A stretch of 64,000 nucleotides of DNA, taken from contig SJOL01009920.1 of the NCBI GenBank assembly GCA_004794785.1, forward strand, positions 41,912 through 105,911. The letters run 5' to 3'. Position numbers and translations under genes: made by a program. The notes beneath the pieces were generated by a model. That model made no database searches and was not told the origin of the DNA. It saw nothing but the letters and a program-made list of their open reading frames with translations. Positions 63,881 to 64,000 of the stretch are shown here, in pieces. Every line of letters starts with the position of its first letter. The stretch's first letter is position 1. This DNA is from Opisthorchis felineus (Eukaryota; Platyhelminthes; Trematoda; Opisthorchiida; Opisthorchiidae).

Positions 63881-64000
63881 CGAGTCGCTTACTTGCTGCA
63901 TACAGCAGGGCGGGTAAGCGAAAACATGCTACTGCTGACGCCTCCCTTCTTACAATTTCACATTTTCCGTCTTCCACCCTCCCCCACTCAAATTTGAATA

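Noticed and set aside
1..64000. CRISPR arrays, operons, bacterial ribosome binding sites
   Set aside because: No regularly spaced short repeats and no operon structure; the DNA is eukaryotic.

Overview
The window reads as nuclear genomic DNA of a digenean trematode (fluke). The evidence is spliced genes with short exons, kilobase introns, GT-AG junctions, moderate GC content and no operons. It also holds fluke-typical repeats: RTE-type non-LTR retrotransposons, a tRNA-derived SINE family, Penelope-like and Ty3/gypsy relics, and hammerhead ribozyme motifs. The genus cannot be fixed by eye.

Two protein-coding genes converge tail to tail. Gene 1 (plus strand, window start to 25449) is the 3' part of a gene for a long, helix-rich, probably HEAT/ARM-repeat protein. 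I trace six exons (3-201, 2993-3195, 7558-7956, 19834-20391, 22514-22738, 24754-25449). They join in frame and end in TAA at 25449. I could not name the family with confidence. Gene 2 (minus strand, ATG at 58519, reaching down to at least 44928 and probably to about 38.6 kb) is a PHF14-type chromatin reader. It has an acidic N-terminus, a PHD finger, an extended PHD cassette, a coiled coil and a second PHD finger, spread over at least 14 exons. No third PHD finger, present in vertebrate PHF14, was found.

The rest is intron and intergenic DNA built of mobile-element debris. There are about twelve copies of a roughly 190-bp tRNA-derived SINE. A second dispersed family of about 350 bp has four copies, and another repeat has two. 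RTE endonuclease, reverse-transcriptase and 3'-tail fragments lie at 9.6, 42.6-43.1, 52.1, 56.5 and 60.1-62.5 kb. A Ty3/gypsy RNase H plus integrase relic lies at 62.6-63.3 kb, and a Penelope-like GIY-YIG endonuclease relic at 29.9-30.2 kb.

The most striking signal is a set of hammerhead self-cleaving ribozyme motifs in two sequence families. Family A (2.7, 4.8 and 17.2 kb) lies in sense orientation inside introns of gene 1. Its 2.7-kb copy sits in a unit of about 300 nt whose end runs into the start of a second unit, as in retrozyme-like elements. Family B lies at 25.6, 25.8, 27.7 and 55.1 kb. The 25.8-kb copy keeps the whole catalytic core, lies about 360 nt past the stop codon of gene 1, and faces an inverted partner 200 bp upstream. 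The stem III sequences are short palindromes, which suggests these small ribozymes act as dimers.
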